Shown here: positions 45,211 to 57,069 of the stretch, piece by piece
Position numbering within the stretch: position 1 is the first letter of the stretch
Layout of the letters: every line of letters starts with the position of its first letter
Assembly (NCBI RefSeq): GCF_905220565.1
Contig: NC_059410.1
Location: forward strand, 3,053,501 to 3,117,500
Source of the DNA: Melitaea cinxia
Taxonomy: Eukaryota; Arthropoda; Insecta; Lepidoptera; Nymphalidae
Reading direction: 5' to 3'
Length of the DNA: 64,000 bases
Notes under the pieces: model-generated
Told to the model about the DNA's origin: nothing
Database searches by the model: none
The model's input: the letters and a program-made list of their open reading frames with translations, nothing else
Made by a program: the position numbers and the translations under genes

Positions 45211-45464
45211 CGCACCTTCGGTGCAACAAAGTCGCAATTCAGGACACTTTTTTTGTTATGTCTTTTATTAGGACTTTTTGATAATTTAATATAAGATTTT
45301 TAAACTATAGCAAAGAAAGTAAACTATTAATTTTATAAAGATTTCAAGCCTACCATAAATAATCATCCAGAAATGAGGAAGTAAAAGCGAAAAAAAATAA
45401 TTAAAAGTCCTCTCCTGTAAAATTAAGAAATGAGCTGTTGTGACTTTGTTGCACCGAAGTTGCG
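45211..45464. mobile_element. MITE with 27 bp terminal inverted repeats
   Basis: Left end CGCACCTTCGGTGCAACAAA then GTCGCAA; reverse-complemented right end CGCAACTTCGGTGCAACAAA then GTCACAA; 25 of 27 positions match. Flanked on both sides by (AT)n, consistent with insertion into TA. 254 bp, non-coding; a minus-strand open frame overlaps by chance. Confidence 0.75.
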
Positions 45465-45473
45465 ATATATATA

Positions 45474-46075
45474 TCACTACATAGTATAAAACAAAGTCGC
45501 TTTCTCTGTCCCTATGTCCCTATTTATGCTTACATCTTTAAAACTTCGCAACGGATTTTGATGCGGTTTTTTCTAATAGATAGAGTGATTGAAGAGGAAG
45601 GTTTATATCTACGAGTATAATAACATCCATTAAATAGTGGAGATATAGAAAGAAAGAAAACTCCGCTATGGTATATATGTCTATCTCTTATGAATATCCC
45701 ACAATAACATTTTTTTGTCATTTACTTTTTACGACAAATAATAGCTAATTTTCAAAGCGATTTTAATCAATACAGCATTAATCCTTATCTAATTAAATAC
45801 CTTAAATACATTGTTGATTTAATATAGATCTATGATGGCCCTTTACAGTATATGATTTAAATAAATATTTTTGAAGATATTATAGATTTAAAAATTGCGG
45901 TACGTAGCGTTTGCGGCAGTTCCTGCCGGCTTTTACTCTAAAGTTAACGCGTGCGGGCCACGGGCAGTAATGAATAAATCAAAACTACTGGATCGATTTT
46001 AATCATTTTTTTTCAGTGAATGACATAGGCTATAATTATATTTTATACCCGTGAGAAGCCGGAGCGGGTCGCTAG
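45474..46075 (+). mobile_element. Helitron-like element, family 1, complete plus-strand copy
   Basis: 602 bp from TCACTACATAGTATAAAACA to GGGTCGCTAG, with A at 45473 and T at 46076. Just inside the end, ACCCG and CGGGT can pair to make the terminal hairpin, two bases before CTAG. Homologous over its 5' part to 62738-63462 (minus). Confidence 0.8.
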
Positions 46076-46828
46076 TATATATATTAATGTATGTTCGGGG
46101 ATAACTTCGTCGTTTATGAAAAGATTTTGATAATTCTTTTTTTGGTGGAAAGAAGATATCCCTGGTGTGGTAGCATGATAGAGAAATCGAGGGAAACTCT
46201 CGAAAATCCACATAACTTTACATTAACTACATAATACTTAACATACTACTGGGTGTACTGAATTTGATGTTTTTTAACTTAATCGAAAGCCGATATTTAT
46301 CATGTGGTCATATTTCATCGAGGTCTGATTACAACTTTTGGAGTAATCTTTGATAATGCGTATTTCTCGACTATTTTTCCGTGTACCTACATTGTATTAC
46401 CTGTCGATGTAATTGAAGTCGAATTTTTTTTCGTTTGCCTGCAAACACAATTACTAATAATGAATTAACACAAAATAAAAATAAAAAATAACGATAAATT
46501 AAAAATTGATATAAAATACACAATTACAAGATTGAGAGTAATTGCTTCTCAAAACTGCTAGGCGCTCCAACAAATCGTGTTTTTTTGAAAATCATATTTA
46601 CGAATTACATATTTATAAAATATGAATAATATTTTTTTTACCGACAATAATAAAAAATATAAATAAAAATAAAAAATCAAAAATTAAAAATAATTAAAAA
46701 ATAATAATAATAAAATATGAATAATATTTTTCGATTTTATTGTCATAATAATAAAAAATAAGAACTGCCTATTTAAATAAAAAATAACGAGTGCAATTAG
46801 AAAAAAAAAAGAAAAAATAATTGATCAG

Positions 46829-46905
46829 GGACATGGGGATTTGAACCATGATCTTCTCGGTTGATCCCGACCGGCCGATTTCCCACCGAGCTATTGCAAC
46901 TAACT
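46829..46905 (-). mobile_element. tRNA-derived SINE head, unrelated to the others
   Basis: On the minus strand there is a canonical A box TAGCTCGGTGGG (46882-46893) and B box GGTTCAAATCC (46837-46847) 34 nt apart. The acceptor ends do not pair, so this is not a working tRNA gene. Confidence 0.6.
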
Positions 46906-47224
46906 TGACACATGCGAAATTTACCTTCGTATTCTAACGATATTTTTTTCACTCCCTAAAAACAGGGATAAAACGACATTTTCTGAAAATGAATCCTAGC
47001 TAGATAGATTTATCTCCCCCGAAACCCCCTATATACAAAATGTTATGAAAATCGTTGGAGCTGTTTCCGAGATCCAGATTATATATATATATACAAGAAT
47101 TGCTCGTTTAATAGTATAAGATTATTAAGTATCTTACATAATGCTTATTTATTTTTAAAAACAAAGCATGTTTACAAAACACTTGTTTTAAGTTTATTGT
47201 TTTTTCTTTCTCTCTCTGAAATTA

Positions 47225-47440
47225 AGTCGGCAATCAAGCGGCTAACCTGACGGTAAGCGATTACCGTAGCTTATAGACGCCTGCAACACCAGAAGCATCG
47301 CAAGCGCGCTGCCGGCACCTACGCCTAATTACCCCCAGGCTAAGCAACACAGCTAAACAAAACTGTTCGAAAGCAGTATTATTTAGCTGTGACCTTCTGC
47401 AAGGTCGAGGTACTTCCCCAGTCGAGCTGCTCAAGATTTT
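47225..47440 (-). repeat. Interspersed repeat A copy
   Basis: GTCGGCAATCAAGCGGCTAA, GATTACCGTAGCTTATAGAC and CAGTATTATTTAGCTGTGAC match repeat A in reverse orientation. It lies in elongase intron 1; the minus-strand open frame over it is an artefact. Confidence 0.7.
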
Positions 47441-47659
47441 TAAGTTAAAAGACTTAATAGAAAAATGTTGAATCTGGAACTCATCTAACTGCACTAAGTA
47501 CGTTTGAATTATAGGATTTAAAATGTTTTTTTTACGCTAGAATGTAAATTTTTTTTAGACAAAAGTAGTGTTTTACCTAAAAACAGGGTTGATATGTAAG
47601 TGAGAGGCTTTTCATATTATATAAGTACTACATATTATTATGTTCTAAGCTAAATAATA

Positions 47660-47900
47660 ACCGCACTGGTGTAGTGGTGCGTGTGTCAAATAGGTGTCAA
47701 TAGGTGTCTTAACACCGGCGGATGGAGGAATAGTGGATGTCTGTCCTTGTGGATCTTCCTACCGTGCCTCAGAAAACACGTCACGCTATCGATCCTAGTT
47801 GCTGATAGCAATACACCTCATAGGGCTGATAGCAAGCGCTACTCATAGTAGGGAATATATCCGCCAACCAGCAGTGCAGCGGCGTGGCGGATAAAGTTCC
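47660..47900 (+). mobile_element. Degenerate SINE
   Basis: ACTGGTGTAGTGGTGCGTG at the head, GGATGTCTGTCCTTGTGGAT in the middle and CTACTCATAGTAGGGAATAT near the end match the plus-strand SINE at 42.6 kb with insertions. A short internal duplication (AATAGGTGTC) is visible. Confidence 0.55.
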
Positions 47901-48042
47901 AAGCCTTCTACGTGATCGTGATACAAAATATCGATAAAAGAATAAGAGTATCTTAAGTTATGTTGAAACCATATCTTAAATAATACGTATATGTGTGTAT
48001 GGCATAATGTGATTTACATGAATGTCATTTCAATATCAACAG

Positions 48043-48233
48043 ATCCACGTGTCAGCGACTGGCTTCTGATGACGTCACCAAAGCCAGTCGCCGCCATAAT
48101 AGCCGTCTACCTGATCCTCATTAAGCTCCTGCTACCGGCATACATGAGAAACAGAAAACCGTATGAGTTGAGGAGTGTCATCAAATGGTACAACGTGGTT
48201 CAGATCATATCGAACGTTGTGGTTACATGGGGG
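48043..48233 (+). CDS. ELO-family fatty-acid elongase, second exon
   Basis: A 191 nt exon between acceptor TCAATATCAACAG and donor GTAAGT, phase 1 in and phase 0 out. With the G from the first exon it reads DPRVSDWLLMTSPKPVAAII, then AVYLILIKLLLPAYMRNRKP and YELRSVIKWYNVVQIISNVV. DPR.xDW, the first membrane segment and NRKP(Y/F)xLR are ordered exactly as at the start of every ELO protein. The upstream part of the open frame (before 48043) is intron. Gene-level subfamily (which ELOVL type) cannot be set from these exons. Confidence 0.93.
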
Positions 48234-48317
48234 GTAAGTTGAAGATCGCATTGACTATCAAGGCTTTGAAAACATTTTCTTTTAATTGATAAACAAACAA
48301 AGATACATTTTTATTAA

Positions 48318-48595
48318 GATAAGGCATGGTAGGAAATTGCCTGATCAAAATTTGGAGCAGCCCGTCTGGGGAAGCCTCAACCTTACTAATAATTTAATAA
48401 GATCACAGATGTATGACACTGGTGTTGACATTAGTGTTGTGTTCCTGTGGTGAGTAAAATAGCCACAGCTCATGGCCTGTTTCAGGGTCTAGGGTTGTAC
48501 AGGCTACAGACTTGCAATACTTTTAGCATCGCAGGCGTTATATAGGCAATGGTAATCGCTTAGGTGGGGCCCGTATGTTTGTTTACTACCTTATG
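48318..48595 (+). repeat. Interspersed repeat A, diverged copy
   Basis: TAAGGCATGGTAGGAAATTG to ATGGTAATCGCTTAGGTGGG is a heavily diverged repeat A copy just inside elongase intron 2. Confidence 0.6.
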
Positions 48596-49381
48596 CTTAT
48601 ATAATAAAAACAGACGTAAGACTAAATATTTAAAAACAATTTCAGCGTTTATTAATTAAATTTATCTAACATATGTTACCAATAGCTATCCACATAAGGT
48701 AAAACAGGTTCTCAACTTTATTTGTCTCCAGACATTTTCTCTAATAAAGATTATAATTGTTAATTTATTTTTTTCCATTTCTTATTAAAACAGAATTTTC
48801 TAACATTTAGAATTATTTCAATCATTAAAAATTTTTTTTTCTATCAAGAATTATTAGCATAATCAACAGCAAAATTATTTGTCGTGAATACTATTGAACA
48901 CATTTCTATTTGTTCTAACGATAGATAGCGCGAACTATTAGTGTTTGAGGGTTCCGTGCTCACTTTAAATGGAACTCTTAATTACTCTGACTTTTTGACG
49001 TACGTTTGGTTTTATGTAAATTCTTCGATTTCCTATACTTTTTCTATCTTATAAAATTATATACCTTTTATTTTAGCTAATTTAATTCGTATGAACATTT
49101 AAAGAAATTCGATTTCATTTTTCTTTAAGAGGCTCCCCCTTCTCAATGACCTTGAGCATTTAGACTTTGCCACACCCCACCCACCCGCACTTCACCTGAT
49201 CAGTATTACGTAAAGGTTATTAAACTCGGCCATCTACCGGCTCTAGCTTGTACTGCTTAGGACATGCGATTGATCCGTTTCCTATACCAGGAGCTTGCGT
49301 ACAAGTTGTGATCATCCATAATTATTATTTAATTTTCTTCTTGTCGTGTCGATCATTTAGGCTATAACATTATATTAATTA

Positions 49382-49663
49382 CTAGTTGTTATTTGTTGTT
49401 CAGTTCGCAGTTATAAAATAAATAAATTTCTAAAATAAAAGTAGCCTAAGTTACTCCTTACTCTATCAGCTATCTGCCAGTGAAAGTCCCGTCAGAATCG
49501 GTCTAGCCGTTTCAGAGATTAGGCGGAACAAACAGACATACAGACAGACAAAAATTGTCAAAATGCTATTTTTGTGTATGTATCGTGTATACATCCATAT
49601 GAATTTAGTAAAAAGCGGTTATTTTAATATTAAAAACAGCCGCTCCAATTTTATTTGTATAGA
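49382..49663 (-). mobile_element. Helitron-like element, family 2, internally deleted
   Basis: On the minus strand it runs TCTATACAAATAAAATTGGA to CTAG; plus-strand flanks are A (49381) and T (49664). Lacks the GCGGACGAAGTCG hairpin segment present at 15167-15482. The overlapping open frame is not a gene. Confidence 0.65.
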
Positions 49664-50504
49664 TATACTAAATTTATATTTTATTCTATTATCGGCTCGG
49701 AGAAGATCGACTTTAGGTTCGGATCTTAGACCACAAACTAAGCAGCTTTACATTTACACAGCTCAAAATTAATAATTTAAATTATTTTTTTATTTGAAGT
49801 AAAAACAATTGCAAAATTCAAAAGTAAGTCTGTCTGCCTGTTACATTTTCATGCCTATCTTGGATTAAAAAAAGTAAATAGATTTGCGCGTAAGCAAGAG
49901 CAGCGTGCGATGACGAGCGACACAAGTTCCCCGTACAAAGGCCTCTGGCCGTCTGCCGCGAGCCGCCTGTCGCCCGGAAAATAACCAGAAATTATATTTT
50001 TACGATTTTCTAATAAAATACTGCACTTATCAAAAAACCCTTCTGTAGAAATATTAAGTACAGGATTCTTAATTAATAAAAAAAATATTCACTATTGTAA
50101 GTAGTAAAATTAGAAAGCCTATACGATTTTTGTACGCGAAAGGAGGTCCAGGTAAACAATTATTTCTCTTTATTTAGAGAGTTTTATACAATTATCTTAC
50201 AGTCACATTAATAAACTGAATCCGAGTTACAACATATATTTATTTGATATTTTTAACGTAACTTTAACGTATACTTTATAGCACATGAAAACGGCCGAAT
50301 TTGTCTGGGATCCCCTTAAACTTCAAAATTATGTTTTTATACTCAATTGTTTGTTAAAGATAAGTGTTCGTGAAAATCGATAACAACGCTCGAAAACGAA
50401 GCCAATATATCGAAGGGAAATTGCTCAAGTTATTTGGCATTTGAGTCACGGTTGCCTTCAACCATAAGATGTTAATACTAAATATGGCACGAGACCTGTT
50501 GCGT
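49664..50504. other. Intron 2 sequence with a GC-rich patch
   Basis: AT-rich, except 49896-49985 (GCAGCGTGCGATGACGAGCG, GCCGCGAGCCGCCTGTCGCC), which has no recognised identity or splice sites. Confidence 0.35.
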
Positions 50505-50665
50505 TGTAAAATCAAAATTACTTTATTTAAATAGGCTTCAAAAGCACTTAAGAATCGCCAATTTACAAATTCAAATTTTATTAAATGTGAAGCTGCCACT
50601 GATTCGAAAAGCAGATTTTGCAAATAACCGGCAAGAAACTTAGCAGTTACTCTTTACAATAACAA
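50505..50665 (+). repeat. Interspersed repeat F copy
   Basis: AATTACTTTATTTAAATAGG to AACTTAGCAGTTACTCTTTA, matching 21772-21945. The minus-strand open frame here is an artefact. Confidence 0.6.
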
Positions 50666-51203
50666 CAAAAAAAAAAGAACTGTCACGAAATCGCATCTTG
50701 CATGATATACAGCGTCACTAAATCCATAAATGTTTATCATTTATGTAATCCTGCACCGAATGATAAGCTTTAACTATTAATTTTTACTGAATTTAGTTAT
50801 GTTTATAAAAGTTTTTAAGTAAACCATTGTTACTAAAACTTCGTAACTTTATCTATATAAATAAAAATGAATCACCGATATATTTGTAAGAGCATAACGT
50901 AACTTTATCTATATAAATGAAAATGAATCCACCGATCTATCTGTAAGCGCATAACTATCGAACGTCTGCGCCAAATTGGATGTGTACACATCTGTATATT
51001 AGAGATAAACTTTCAGGCTTAATGTATTACTAAAAATTTTATTTTGCTTTAAACTATTATCTCCTGTACTAAGAAAGGAGCAATATTTATATTACTTTCT
51101 CTACTTGTACGAGTTTTGATGAAACCACCAACACCGAGGACAAAATTGAAAAAGGGCGTTTAGGAAGTATAAAAGGAAGCATATTTAGAATGTCTTTTTT
51201 CAG

Positions 51204-51447
51204 ATTATGACGTCAGGTTGGACAACGACATACCACTTCGCGTGCCCGCTTCCAGACTATTCTACGAATCCAGAAGCACTGCGCATGTTACGATTCCTAT
51301 GGTGGACGATGATAATTAAAATTTTGGAGCTGGTGGAGACGGTGTTCTTCAAATTACGCAAGAAAGAGAAGCAGGCTTCGTTCCTACACATTTACCATCA
51401 CGTCAGCTCATTGGTCTTGATTTGGTCTGCGGTTAAGTACGTCGGTG
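51204..51447 (+). CDS. ELO-family fatty-acid elongase, third exon with catalytic HxxHH
   Basis: A 244 nt exon between acceptor TGTCTTTTTTCAG and donor GTATGT, phase 0 in and phase 1 out. It reads YHFACPLPDYSTNPEALRML, then WWTMIIKILELVETVFFKLR and KKEKQASFLHIYHHVSSLVL. HIYHH is the HxxHH metal-binding box of the condensing enzyme, and KxxExxxTxFFxLRKK precedes it. One oddity: the usual Asp of the ExxDT motif is Glu here (ELVET). The following exon should begin with the conserved GG(H/M)G loop; it was not recognised before 64 kb. The open frame past 51447 is intron. Confidence 0.95.
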
Positions 51448-51477
51448 GTATGTACTTTTTGTTTTATTTAATGCGTT

Positions 51478-51780
51478 TTTAACAGACTTCAAAAAAAGAG
51501 GAGGTTACTCAATTCGACCGTATATATATATTTTTTATATGTTCGAGGATAACTTTGTCGTTTGTGAACAAATTTTATTAATTCTCTTTTTATTGGAAAG
51601 GAGATACCCCAAGTGTGGTAACATGATAAGAAAACCAGGATCTGATAATGGAATCCCAGAGAAATCGAAGGAAACCCTTGAAAATCGTAGTGACTAATTT
51701 TTTTCGTCTACTTACGTTGTATTACTTGTCGATGTATTTGAAGTCGGTTTTTTTCGTTTGCGAGCAAACACAATTATTAG
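51478..51780 (+). repeat. Interspersed repeat G, uninterrupted copy
   Basis: From TTTTAACAGACTTCAAAAAA to CGTTTGCGAGCAAACACAAT. Reference copy for the split one at 45.1-46.4 kb. Confidence 0.7.
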
Positions 51781-52037
51781 GATAGCACGCTGTTCTTCTT
51801 AATGATTAACGATTGAACAATTTCGAGGTTAATCGCTTAAGGTTTGGGTCTAAAATATGGTCAAGATTTTGGTGAATACATTTTTATTTTAATCTGCGCC
51901 TCGCGATTGCTTTTGCCACTATTTCGACTATCGGGGAATATCGAAATAAAAAAAGCTTGTATTATTCGAATCACCAGCCGATCACGATCAGCTCTATAAT
52001 TTTGCGTGAAAAAGTAATAAAACTTCTCCATCTTTTT

Positions 52038-52318
52038 AACTGATGTAGGGCACAGCAGGAATTTCCTGCTCAAAATATGGAGCAGCTCGACTGGGGTAGT
52101 ACCTCGACCTTACAGAAGATCACAGCAAAATAATACTGTTTTCAAGCAGTATTGTGTTCCTGTTGGTGAGTAAGGTGACCAGAGCTCCTGGAGGGATTGG
52201 GAATTGGGTCACCAACGCGCTTGCGATGTTTCTGGTGTTGCAGGTGTCGTCTATAAGTTACGGTAATCGCTTACCATCAGGTGAGCCATACGCTCGTTTG
52301 CCGACCTAGTGACATAAA
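52038..52318 (+). repeat. Interspersed repeat A, near-complete copy
   Basis: From TAACTGATGTAGGGCACAGC to TTTGCCGACCTAGTGACATA, very close to the copy at 32031-32312 over its whole length, hence relatively young. Confidence 0.8.
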
Positions 52319-52808
52319 AAAAATCTTTCATCCTCACAAGCATTAGCATTTATAATACTAGTATGATTGTAATGTGACCAGAGTGAAACTTGGTTTCTCA
52401 TGAGTTTTACTGATAATAATTAAATATGTAGTCCAAAAAACATTTGGCAATATATTTACTTTTTAGGTAGTTTTTGTCAACTCCTATATTAGGAGTAATA
52501 TTGCTTGAAATATGGGTATTACTTCATAGGCGATGGCCTAGATTGATTGGGTTCTTCCATATAAATAAAATGTTAGAGGTCTGCCGTTTTGTGCGTATAG
52601 TGAAAAAAGGGACTAGATATAATTGATTCTCATTTTGTGAAAAATTATTAATTTTAGGATATTGTTTACTTAGTACGTGAAGTAAAACATCTTTACGCAC
52701 GCTTGATTTTAGTAGATTAGGAGTAAGCTGGTGAATGCGTGACGAGAGCGTTATGAAAAGTAATCGGGTGAGAAGAAATGAAGTGGAGAGGGAGATATAA
52801 GTTAGTGA

Positions 52809-52816
<8 letters not shown>

Positions 52817-52839
<23 letters not shown>

Positions 52840-52841
52840 GA
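52817..52841. repeat. (AG)n microsatellite
   Basis: A pure AG dinucleotide run of about 25 bp. Confidence 0.9.
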
Positions 52842-53698
52842 ATTACGTTTCGTATATTAAATTATATAATATTAATTACTGTAGGAGCTACAAAAGTTTT
52901 AATTCAGTCATGTAGTCTAAAGCACACTAGTTTTTTTTTATATTACAAACCAATGAAGCGTTAGTGCAATGATCACAACAATGGCTGTTTGTGGTCTGGG
53001 CGTTTGAGTTTGTGCATTGTGTGTGTTTCCGGACATCCAACAATAAATTCTAGTGAGGGCTATTGACTGTGAGACATTTTTTTTACTATAATCAAGAGCA
53101 GTATTAAGAATAAGATAGTTTTTAATAAACTTAAATTATTAATTTTTAACAAATATATTTTTATATTATAAATTTTAATTTTTTCTTTTTTAAAATGTTA
53201 CGTTTTTCTATTCTTTTCGGTTATAATAAAGCGTTAAACAACATTAAGTCACAAAGAAATGTCAGCATTACAATAGCTATGCACTAGTATAAGCAAGTAA
53301 AATATTAACTTATATTTTAGCACAATTTTCTGTTACTGTAACAATTAACAATTCTTTGTTACAAGACAAAGAAAATCTAAAAATTTTTATGAATTCGCAG
53401 ACAGGTCATGTTTGAAAAAGAAGGGTTTGGGTGAAGTCTAAAAGCGTGTTGTTCATATTAGACTCGCGTGAGGCGCCACTGCTATTCCGTTGTAACAATT
53501 TAGTCTGCGAAATAGACTTAGCAAAAAAGTATAAACTGCACACGCAATTTCGAAATCCCTCGTTAAATATAATATTTATTCATTTTCGTATAAGTAAATA
53601 AAAAAAAAATGATTTTTAATATTTGTATCTCTAAATTCAAATATGTTTGAAACTTATACTAGAATACTACTAAACGTTCGCATTATATAATATATTTA
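52842..53698. other. AT-rich sequence, nothing recognised
   Basis: No supported exon, although the next elongase exon is expected downstream of 51447. A diverged SINE middle block may lie near 52960-53030. Confidence 0.4.
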
Positions 53699-54153
53699 CT
53701 AGTGACCGGCCGGAATATATATGTATGTATAAGTTTCATTAATGGATGAACATAATAATAATATGTTCATTAATTAAATAAAAAATAAATTTGTTGTAAA
53801 TAAAATTGTTGAATAATAAATTCTTTGTCTAAGTCAGAAATTGTCTAATTTTTATGATATTACTAGTGACCCGCCCCGGCTTCACACGGTTGCAATGCTG
53901 ATACTAAATATAAAATACAAAAAAAAAAAAATGCAATGTAAGCGCAAAAAAAAGTGTTTATTTTCGACATCATATTAGAAACTTCTAAAACTATCAATGT
54001 TCCTCTACTATATTATGGATGTATTATACATATAAACCTTCCTCTGGAATCACTCTATTTACTAAAGAAAACCGCATCAAAATCCGTGGCGTAGTTTTAA
54101 AGGTCTAAGCATACAGACAGCGGGAAGCGACTTTGTTTTATATTATGTAGTGA
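53699..54153 (-). mobile_element. Composite Helitron-like element with two CTAG ends
   Basis: On the minus strand: TCACTACATAATATAAAACA (from 54153) to an inner CTAG at 53866-53863, then about 155 bp continuing to an outer end CCGGCCGGTCACTAG at 53699, followed by T. The extra segment is also found after the family 1 copy at 62330. It contains the empty site (53752/53753) for the insertion at 62738. Confidence 0.7.
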
Positions 54154-54559
54154 AGTAGGAAATAGTAGGATTAGTTAGTAGAAAGGTTTCCATAACATCC
54201 CTTACCATACCAACCAAGCTCATGGTAATTAATGAAGAGAGACGCTAACATTTCAAAATATTTTGCAAACTGTAACAAGCTGAAATACGCCTGAGGTTAA
54301 AGGTCAGATAAATAACTTAGATTTACAAATATGGTAACGTTTATCAAATCGTGTCTTACGTTTCTACCGACGTTCATTAGCGAATATACTAAGGAGCTCA
54401 TACGCAATTAAATTTAAATGGAAATCTTCTTTGCATGTACATAGATACATATCCTAGTCTCAAGTACATGAATATAAAAGGATGAGCCAAGTCCTCAAAT
54501 TTAAACGGTTGCCAAGTTACCAAGGAAACACAATGTTATATACTTTATTTCATTTTTTA

Positions 54560-55020
54560 GCCGTATTCCAAAAAAGAAGGAGGTTCTCAATTCGATTCTA
54601 TTTTTTATGTATGTTACTTCAGAACTTTTGACTGGGTGGACAGATATCGATAAAAAAAATTTCATCGAAAGGTGATGCGTGTCATTTGGTTCCATTTAAA
54701 TTTATTTGAGATGTAACAACTACTTTTTGAGTTATATCTAATAATGCGTTTTTACTTGACTATTTTTTTCGTCGACCTACGTTGTATTATACCGCATAAG
54801 TTTTTACTGTGTGTACCGATTTTGATGATTTTTAATTTAATAGAAAGCTAATATTTATCATGTGGTTACATTTAAATTTTATCGAGATCTGATTACAACT
54901 TTTTGAGTGATCTTTGATAACGCGTATTTACTTGACCATTTTTTCGTCGACCTACGTTGTATTATTTGTCGATGTAATTGAAGTCGGTTTTTTTTCGCTT
55001 GCGAGCGAACACAATTATTT
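54560..55020 (+). repeat. Interspersed repeat G, duplicated copy
   Basis: Repeat G blocks appear twice in a row: CTACGTTGTATTATACCGCA near 54777 and CTACGTTGTATTATTTGTCG near 54951, ending CGCTTGCGAGCGAACACAAT. Minus-strand open frames here are artefacts. Confidence 0.6.
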
Positions 55021-55189
55021 ATGCCTCGACATTGCAAAACGTCAAACTCCTTGTTTGAATGATGCATCGAATATTGTTAAATGATGAAATGGCGGCATGA
55101 CATGGATACGCTGGCGTTCGTCGCAATCGCCTGATTTGACGAATTATACTATATAAACTTATTGATAATGAATTAGCTTGAATACATAA

Positions 55190-55350
55190 TCACTTCAGGA
55201 CAAAAAAGTCTTCACCGTATTGAGAAAGTGTGAGAGCTTAACTCATTACTCTACTGCGGTTTGCGTTAGGTGGATAATTTCCCTATAAAGAGTAACGACA
55301 AAGACGGCTTTGCGTGCTCTACGAGACACGCTGGGGAGACCCACGATGAA
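55190..55350 (-). mobile_element. Degenerate SINE fragment
   Basis: GGTTTGCGTTAGGTGGATAA and TTTGCGTGCTCTACGAGACA match the middle of the 36.0 kb SINE with many substitutions. Confidence 0.5.
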
Positions 55351-55805
55351 ATAATAGTCTCTTCACTAAGATAACTATTATATAGCGTAATAGAATATTC
55401 CGCTTGCTTGGCCGAATAATATTAATATTGAAGATGGCCTTTCTTCACTTTTACAGAAATGTCAAAATGTAATGGACTGGGATATAAAAACGGATTATAT
55501 AATTACGGTAACACTTATCTACATCACACAATGAAACTTGTACAATGGAGACCAACTATACTATACAATACATGTTATGAAAGTCTTTGTGTGCTGTTTT
55601 GAAAAGAGAACTTTTGGATTATATCATATCATCTTTATAATAATAAAGATTAAAAAATATTAACGATACTGGACCTTAAAGAAAAAGGCTCTGTTAGAAA
55701 ACCATCAATATCTTTAAAAGTATCTGACCTAGCATTATGGAATACAACACTAAATTAAAGAATATTTAATGCCACATAAAATAATATATATAAACTTTTT
55801 ATTAA

Positions 55806-56011
55806 TCTTATATATAAAATTCTCGTGTCGCAATGTTAGTTAACATACTCCTCCGAAACGGCTGGACCGATTTTTATGAAATTTCTGGTGTATATCGGGT
55901 AGGTCTGAGAATCGGCCAACATCTATTTTTTATACCCCTAAGTTATAAGGGGGGGGGGATTAGGGGGGCTTATAACATGTATGGCAAAACAACATTTGCG
56001 GGGTCAGCTAG
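55806..56011 (+). mobile_element. Helitron-like element, family 3 copy 4
   Basis: 206 bp from TCTTATATATAAAATTCTCG to GGGGTCAGCTAG, flanked by A (55805) and T (56012). Body shares GAAACGGCTGGACCGATTTT. The open frame over it is an artefact. Confidence 0.75.
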
Positions 56012-57069
56012 TAATATATATAATTTTGATTCTATAAAAAATTTGAAATTGTATAAAAAATTGAAAATGTAAAATAATGGTGTGCCTTTTAAAGTCCAGT
56101 TTATTATATGGAATGTTCCTTTACTAATCTTAGGATATTTTACAACAAATAGTCAGCTATTATATAAATTATCTATTTTTATCAGTAAAATATATATTTT
56201 ATCGGTAAAACAGACAATTTTCCGCTTAAAAGATAAATCAAAATCTTCCCAAATATAAACCCCCTAATATCTATCATTAAGTAAGCAACAGAATAGTCGA
56301 TACGGACTAGTATGCAACGAAACATTTACAAAGACACCAAACAAATTACGCGAAATAATTTCACAACATAGGAGAAGTAACATTTTTGGTTATTACTAAT
56401 TTAACTACTTACCTGAATTCATTGTCAATAACTTTTCTCTCAAAGCTTTAAAAAGTGACGATAAACGCGACGCGTCCAACCACCATGATTTTCTTAATTA
56501 AAATACTATTTTCATCGCTTCTAATAAGGAGAAAAAGTCGGAAAACAATTGTATGTTTTTAGAAATAGCCAGGTAACGAGTGAGGAGCATTTTTAATGTA
56601 ACGATCACCGCCACCTACGACCATTAAGTCTACCGCTACGCATAAACAAGAGAGGAAGGTAGCGAGGATAGAGAAATAGCGACAGGATATCGGCTCCTAG
56701 CCCTATCAATCAATAAAACACGAAACATTGCTATTCGCCCAGATAACACCTCTCGAGCCAGACGCCAGTGATTTTTAAATAAAGAACTATAAAATTAATT
56801 TTTCAAATTAGTTGTCAATTTTAATTGTCATAGATAAGTATTTTTTTTTTGTATTTTTAACACATAAAATATAAATAACGATTTATGAATAAGGATAAAC
56901 TCTAGTCAATCTTCTGATAATAAATAACAAATCAAGATATTAAAGTATGACTAATTATTATGTAGACCAAAATTTTATAATAACGCCTTCGACGAATCAG
57001 TACCGCGAATATAAATATATTTCACATAGACACACGGTATGTTCCAAAGATAACTTTCTTTCTAAAGGC
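56012..57069. other. AT-rich sequence with a possible minus-strand first exon
   Basis: On the minus strand AATGAATTCAG/GTAAGTAG near 56408-56424 is a strong donor after ATG AAT TCA G. The 300 bp upstream is of more even composition. This could be an initiating exon, but nothing links it to a gene. Confidence 0.2.

Larger units (their letters stand above)
45145..46445 (+). repeat. Interspersed repeat G, split by a MITE and a Helitron-like element
   Basis: Left part 45145-45210 (TTTAACCGACTTCAAAAAAA) and right part 46085-46445 (ATGTTCGGGGATAACTTCGT to TTTCGTTTGCCTGCAAACAC). Compare the uninterrupted copy at 51478-51780. Confidence 0.65.

Noticed and set aside
46829..46905. Candidate tRNA gene
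   Set aside because: A and B boxes are good but the acceptor ends do not pair and the anticodon arm is irregular; a SINE head is more likely.
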